A stretch of 64,000 nucleotides of DNA from Lucifuga dentata (Eukaryota > Chordata > Actinopteri > Ophidiiformes > Bythitidae): NCBI GenBank assembly GCA_014773175.1, contig VXCM01002511.1, forward strand, positions 39,086 through 103,085, written 5' to 3'. The notes beneath the pieces are model-generated. The model searched no databases. It saw only the letters and a program-made list of their open reading frames with translations, and had not been told where the DNA came from. The position numbers and the translations under genes are program-made. This document shows, piece by piece, positions 59,026 through 64,000 of this stretch. Within the stretch, counting starts at the first letter, position 1. Every line of letters begins with the position of its first letter.

Positions 59026-59405
59026 CCCTACACAACCTCCTCATTAGACAGCAGTCTGTCTTCTTCAGATCCACTGTAAAAAGGAACGTTTTACAGTACC
59101 TGCCCAGACTCCATGTTCCTTCCCACTGCAGTAACTATCTACTCTCTGTGTTGGGGAGGAGACTCCTACTCCTCCTCCTCCTCCTCCTCCTCCTCCTCCT
59201 CCTCCTCTGAGTGGAAATGCACTTTTTACACTTCATTTGCACATTAATAACAATATCCAACATTTAAATTCTTACTCTTTGTATTGTATTTTATTTAGTA
59301 TACTATCAGTGTTCTGTCTTTTACCTCATTGTGTGTGTTTTTTGTAATTGCTGCTGCAACACTGAAATTTCCCCTTAGATATTAATAAAGTACTATTCTA
59401 TTTAC
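59026..59405 (+). pseudogene. LINE 3' end after TPI insert
   Basis: Resumes with HPLHNLLIRQQSVFFRS and PRLHVPSHCSNY, then (CTC)n at 59,170-59,208, and ends 'caacactgaaatttcccctt' + 'agatattaataaagtactattcta', the standard fish L2-type 3' end. Confidence 0.75.
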
Positions 59406-61019
59406 TCTAAATATTCAGGTTGCCAAGTTTGTGTGTTTACAGTAAGAAGTGGGCTGTTTTGATCGCGTAAAAAGTACAGATCTGGCAACCTGCAGCAGGC
59501 TGCAGCTCTGGGCCCAAGGCGCACCTGAGAGATCAATTAACACAGCGAGCTGGAAGCGGCAGATAATTATAGTTTAAACGATTAAACATCACAGATTCAA
59601 GTGTTTGGTTTTAACATTAGTGGGACACACAGTGTTTGACCCATGTGTGTGCGTGTGAACTTGGTGTTTTGTATGCCATACATAAATGACAAAGCATGAT
59701 TGTGAAAAACATTTGCTTTATCCATTTATTTAAATAACGCCTTTGCTGGATAGAATTAATGTCACTCAGTGGATTTTGTATTTGAAATTCGGGTGTAATG
59801 TGTTAATAATGTGTGTGTTTTTTTTAAAAAACATGTTAGCTATAAAGCTCAACCAGCTTTATAGTTTAGGACAAAATATCTCCCAAAAAGTGAAAATTGA
59901 AGGACATCAGATACTTTTCTTTTTTTTTTTTTTTTTNTTTTTTTTTTTTTTTTTAACAAGAACCAAAATATGAGTAAAAGATGAACTAAATCGGAATGAT
60001 TTGTAAAGAAGGATTTGTAGAATATTTGACGTGTTATTTAGTTTAAAAAAAAGGTCCTTTTCATGAGTATATTACTGATGATTTTCATGGTTATAACATG
60101 AACATTATGTGCAAAGTTACCAGTAATAAATTACGTTCCCAGAGAGGGCTGATATTGCAGATTAAAACCTGAAGAGTGTTTCTTACATTCAGTCTCCTCT
60201 GGGATTTAGTTTTAGCTGTTGATGAGAGATGATGCCTGTCAGCTTCCTGTGATGAGAAAGACGCTGCACAGACTGTTTTTAAACTGCTCTACTGAAGATG
60301 GAGTTTAAATGTACACCTTATACATAGGTTAGGATCTGTTTTAAGGTGTTTTTTCCTCGTGGACTTGCGGCCCGACAACATATTATGGGTCCTTGGCCGG
60401 TCTGGGAACCCATAGCGTAGCTGAAATGAACAGGCTGAGAGAGGACAGAGCTGCAGAAGAGGTTTAAAATGGCTTTTATAGGAAGTTCAAGCTACTGTTA
60501 AAATTCCATAATAGTGTAAGTTCATTATCAAGGCTTATTTGGTCTCCATCACACACCAACTCAGCACTATTTTACCTGCAGGAAACACTATCAAATAGCT
60601 TGTCAGGAGAGCAGGCTGGAGGAGAAGCAGGTGGAGCTGTAGTGTCTCAGGTGAGCTCTAATAGTGTTAAGTGATGAGGTTTATTTCCACTAATAATAAA
60701 GGAGAGCTCTAAATAATAAATGGCCTGCAGCCTGATGAATCTGTTCGTGTATTTTCAAGCATTTGAAACATAGAACATACATAGTTTTGTTTCTAGGAGA
60801 AAGACAATGAGCACAAGTTTGACCAAGAGGCGAGTGAGTTCTGTGTAACCACAGTGAAAAAACACATTTTGGGGGAAAAGCCAAACCAGCCAGACCCAAA
60901 GGACATGGAAGTACAGAGACTTTCAGATAGGGTTTCACAGTTTCGGACTAGCGGGTATAAGAAATATCCTTGGCTACACTAGTGCCTAAACTTGAAAAAG
61001 GTGCTATGTGCTTTGTGTT
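59406..61019. other. Intergenic, no gene seen
   Basis: A poly-T tract with a single N at 59,937. Otherwise unassigned sequence. Confidence 0.35.
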
Positions 61020-62740
61020 GAAGCTTATAATATCAAGAAGAGCACTCTCAAAAATAAATAAATAAAATAAAATAAAATAAATAAATCAGACCCTGCATTT
61101 TCCTTAAAAGGTTTCAATAATTGGAAAAATGCCATAGCAAGCTTTGATCACCATCAGCTCACCAAATCCACCATCATGCTGCTGCTGTCAAAGCTCAGGA
61201 GGGAAGGCCAACAGATACCCAGCTGCCATGTGCCTTGGTAAAGAAACAGGAAGAGGTAAGGCATTGTCTTCAAAACATTGTACAGTATCTTGCCAGGTAG
61301 GGTATTGCTTTTCAAGCGCATGAGGCCAAAGAAGAGAATTTCTTCCACCTCATGAAGCTCCTAGCAAAGGACGACCCAACTCTTTCTTCTCCCCTTGTCA
61401 GGACGATATCAGCCCTCACTGCAGAAATGAGTACTTAAATTTAAATTAAAACATCTGAGCTCAACTAGTTTTTCAATCTGAGAACCGGAGCACAGATGGC
61501 AGAAATATCTAACAATGTTCCTGTGAGACTGAACCTTCCAGTATCTGGATTGCATCATCAGACATATGATGGTGCTGCCATTATGGTTGGAAAGTACCAG
61601 GAACACAGGCAATGGTGAAGAGAAACAGCCGTTGGCTCTGTATGTTCTGTATGTGCTGTATGTTCTCGGTGTCTAGGTGTGTGTCTGGTTGGGATGCTCC
61701 AGTTTCCTCCCACGGACAACCAACTTGACACCGGTGGCCAATCAAGCTCCTGCAGCATATTTACCCCGGCTCTTCACTCCAGTCTTCACCAGATCGTCCC
61801 GTTTGCCAACGTGGTACAAGCGCTACGACCAAGCCCTACTCAAGTCAGTATTTTTTCTCGTTTTGTCTGAATCCTGTTTTTTTTTTTTGGCTCTGTGCTT
61901 TACCTGTGCTTCAGGCGTTATCTCCCGTTATCTCTCACTAAGCATTCTCCGTCTGCTTCGCTACAGTCACAGTCACGTGCACATCTCATCAACTTCAAAT
62001 AAACCACTTTTGAACTGCTTAACCCTCGTTTGCCTGAGTTCTGCTTTTGGGTCCTAAGATCTTACAAAACCTAACAGTTTTCAAAAAGGAAAAAATGTCC
62101 TCGGTCTACTTCAAGCATCAGAGGCGGTCGGGGAGTTTGAAGGTTTAAACAAGTCCTTGCAGAAGCAAACACGGATCATTGCAGAGATGCAGGCTGCAGC
62201 AGGATATGTGAACTCGACTCTTCAAAGTAAAAGGAATGAGGAACACTTTTAGAGAGTTTTTGCACTGTCTTTTGTAGACTCCTTGGATATTGAGGTGATC
62301 CAAATCTTTCATCAACAACAAAAAGTTGTTGATGAAGGATTTCATCAAATGATACACTGATGGAGCAACTCAGCATAGGTCAAAATCACACAACGCTGCA
62401 GGGCTGAATTTACAAGCTGTTGGATACTGTGGCTTTGCAGTTCAAAGAACGCTTTAATCAGGCAGATTTTCAAGTCTTACACAAACTAGAGAATGCTCTC
62501 CTTACTGGAGCAATGGATGGAGTTGTTAGTCAGTACTCAGAACTTAACAAAGAGATGCTGAAAGTCCAAGTACCCATGTTCATCTCAAAAAGAATGGATG
62601 CATGGACCCTCCAGGAGTGTGGGCTCATGTTTCAGATTCCCTAATTGATAGGAACAAGCAGTTTGCAGAATCAGCTAGCCAAAGCCCTAAACTTTCCATT
62701 GATAACAGATTTGTCTCTGTAGAGCAAGTAAAATCGCCAC
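61020..62740 (+). pseudogene. ZMYM/TTF-type hAT transposase remnant
   Basis: Broken frames carry DPAFSLKGFNNWKNAIASFD, HCLQNIVQYLARxGIAFQAH, FFHLMKLLAKDDPTL, LHHQTYDGAAIMVGKYQ, DSLDIEVI and LDTVALQFKERFNQADFQVL. The order matches zinc-finger MYM-type-1-like proteins of hAT origin. A ~450-bp insertion (about 61,620-62,080) and many stops interrupt it. Such transposases cut and paste DNA; this copy is inactive. Confidence 0.6.
61620..62080 (+). mobile_element. Insertion with LTR-like 3' end
   Basis: Interrupts the hAT frame. It contains an AATAAA (61,997-62,002) and ends 'cttacaaaacctaaca', as many fish LTRs do. Left boundary and target duplication were not resolved. Confidence 0.3.
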
Positions 62741-64000
62741 TCACTGCTTTTTGACCCTTTGACCTGTGCAGCTGAAGCCTGGCTCGTCTCGTGGTTCAGT
62801 CCTGGATGTCAGACTTCATGCAGAGCATCCCACCGCTGTGATGCTGCGCTCTGACCGCTGATTTGCACGACTCCTGCATTTAGCTTTTATGGCTAAAGCG
62901 TAGAGTTAGCATTAGCTTTAATGCTGTAGGACCGTATATTGGACTTCAGCCGTTACTTTTTGGGGGTCAAAACTTTCCGATATAAATATTTTGGGTGTTA
63001 GATCTTGAAATAAACATAAAAGAAGGAAAAAAAAAAGATTTTCTGTTTTTGCCGCTTTTTGGTGTTGGCATGTCTAAACCAAATATTTGATCAGCACAGT
63101 TTTCCAGAGTTTTTGAAGACGACAGTGCGGTATCCGGCAGTGTTTTCAGTATGATAAGGAGAAGTCTAATGATGATGGGATTTGTAGCTTCGTTTTCCCT
63201 CAAATTGCTGGTCAAAAACTTCTTGTTTCTAAGCAGGTTATATAATCAAATATATAAATAATACATGCATAAATAATGAATAAATATATAAATGACTAAT
63301 GAAATGTTTTATAAAATCAAGCTTTTTGTATGTGTCTACAACATAGAAAAACACAGAGACAGCAAGTGTACACACAACTGTGTGTTTGGTCATCCAACAA
63401 AAAAATGTCTTACCAATGTTCAAACCAAACTTACGTTTATCTGCCTCTGTAGACTGTTTTACAGGGGCATGGTTTTGGATTACAGACTGGTGTGTGTGTG
63501 TGTGTGTGTGATGGGGTAAAACAGAGAAAGCACATCCTCCATGATGTGCTGTGAAATGCTGTTCCACATGCTGACACCCACAGCCTCTCCACACCGTGTC
63601 CTCCTATAATCAATTAATACCGCATTTCTTTTGACATATCCATCTGTACTGTCATGCACTGGAGACATTAAAAAAGTCACAGTGTGTGTGTGTGTGTTAT
63701 ACCAACACTTGTGCTGGCATTTAATCTTTGCAGCAGATTTCTGACGTCTGTTTTGGAGTCACAGTGGCAGATGTTCTGATATGTTGATATCAGCTCCACC
63801 AGGGCCGGTCCATGGCATAGGCCAACTAAGCGGTTGCTTATGGCCCTGCGGCCACTAGAGGACGCCCACATCAAGGGTGAGACTAAAGTGAACTCTCCTT
63901 AGCGGTAAATAAGTGTATAATGAAATCTAAGTGCTAAAATGCAGCCTCAAGGGGGCACAAGCCAGTGTCCTCCTTGTGCCGGTCCCAAGCCCGAATAAAT
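62741..64000. other. Intergenic, no gene seen
   Basis: (GT)n at 63,490-63,509 and 63,681-63,696. The region around 63,800-63,860 has the text of a common fish repeat (ccagggccggtccatggcat). No exon was supported. Confidence 0.35.

Overview
This is nuclear DNA from a vertebrate, almost certainly a teleost fish. Genes are interrupted by GT-AG introns, AC/GT microsatellites are abundant, and there are fish-type LINE remnants (L2/CR1/Rex1-like and RTE/Rex3-like), hAT and Tc1 transposase remnants, TTAA-flanked MITEs and SINE-like tails. No bacterial, plasmid or phage features, CRISPR arrays, rRNA or tRNA genes were seen.

Only two host genes can be supported firmly, both on the minus strand at the left end. 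The first coding exon of a class V myosin, most likely myo5b, lies at 5,924-5,950 in a CpG-rich promoter-like segment. Its intron 1 fills the rest of the window to the left edge. A complete eight-exon cfap53 (ccdc11) gene lies at 12,724-19,383. Its exons join in frame into 517 codons plus stop, and an RFX X-box-like palindrome sits 139 bp upstream of the ATG. The tandem order cfap53 then myo5b matches the order on human chromosome 18, which supports both calls. The two genes do different jobs: cilium structure, and apical vesicle transport.

From about 19.6 kb to the right end I recognise no host gene apart from one weak candidate 5' exon (33,577-33,691). The region is a repeat graveyard: about ten copies of a ~587-bp MITE starting TTAAAGGACC, a TTAA/CCC piggyBac-like MITE, a TTAA-independent hAT-like element carrying its own tandem repeat, a 1.1-kb array of 29-bp units with higher-order structure, two shorter minisatellites, two RTE insertions with 5' inversions, a 2-kb L2/CR1/Rex1-like LINE, a probable solo LTR, and a triosephosphate isomerase retrocopy fragment inside a LINE.

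The assembly itself has a signature: several single-N joins are flanked by 63-67-bp exact tandem copies, which are probably overlapping contig ends and not biology. No new enzymatic or defence system is evident. The most informative observations are the X-box in front of cfap53, a TG-repeat at its intron-6 acceptor, the inverted RTE insertions (one with a 13-bp target duplication), the TPI-LINE chimera, and the internal terminal-like motif of the dominant MITE family.
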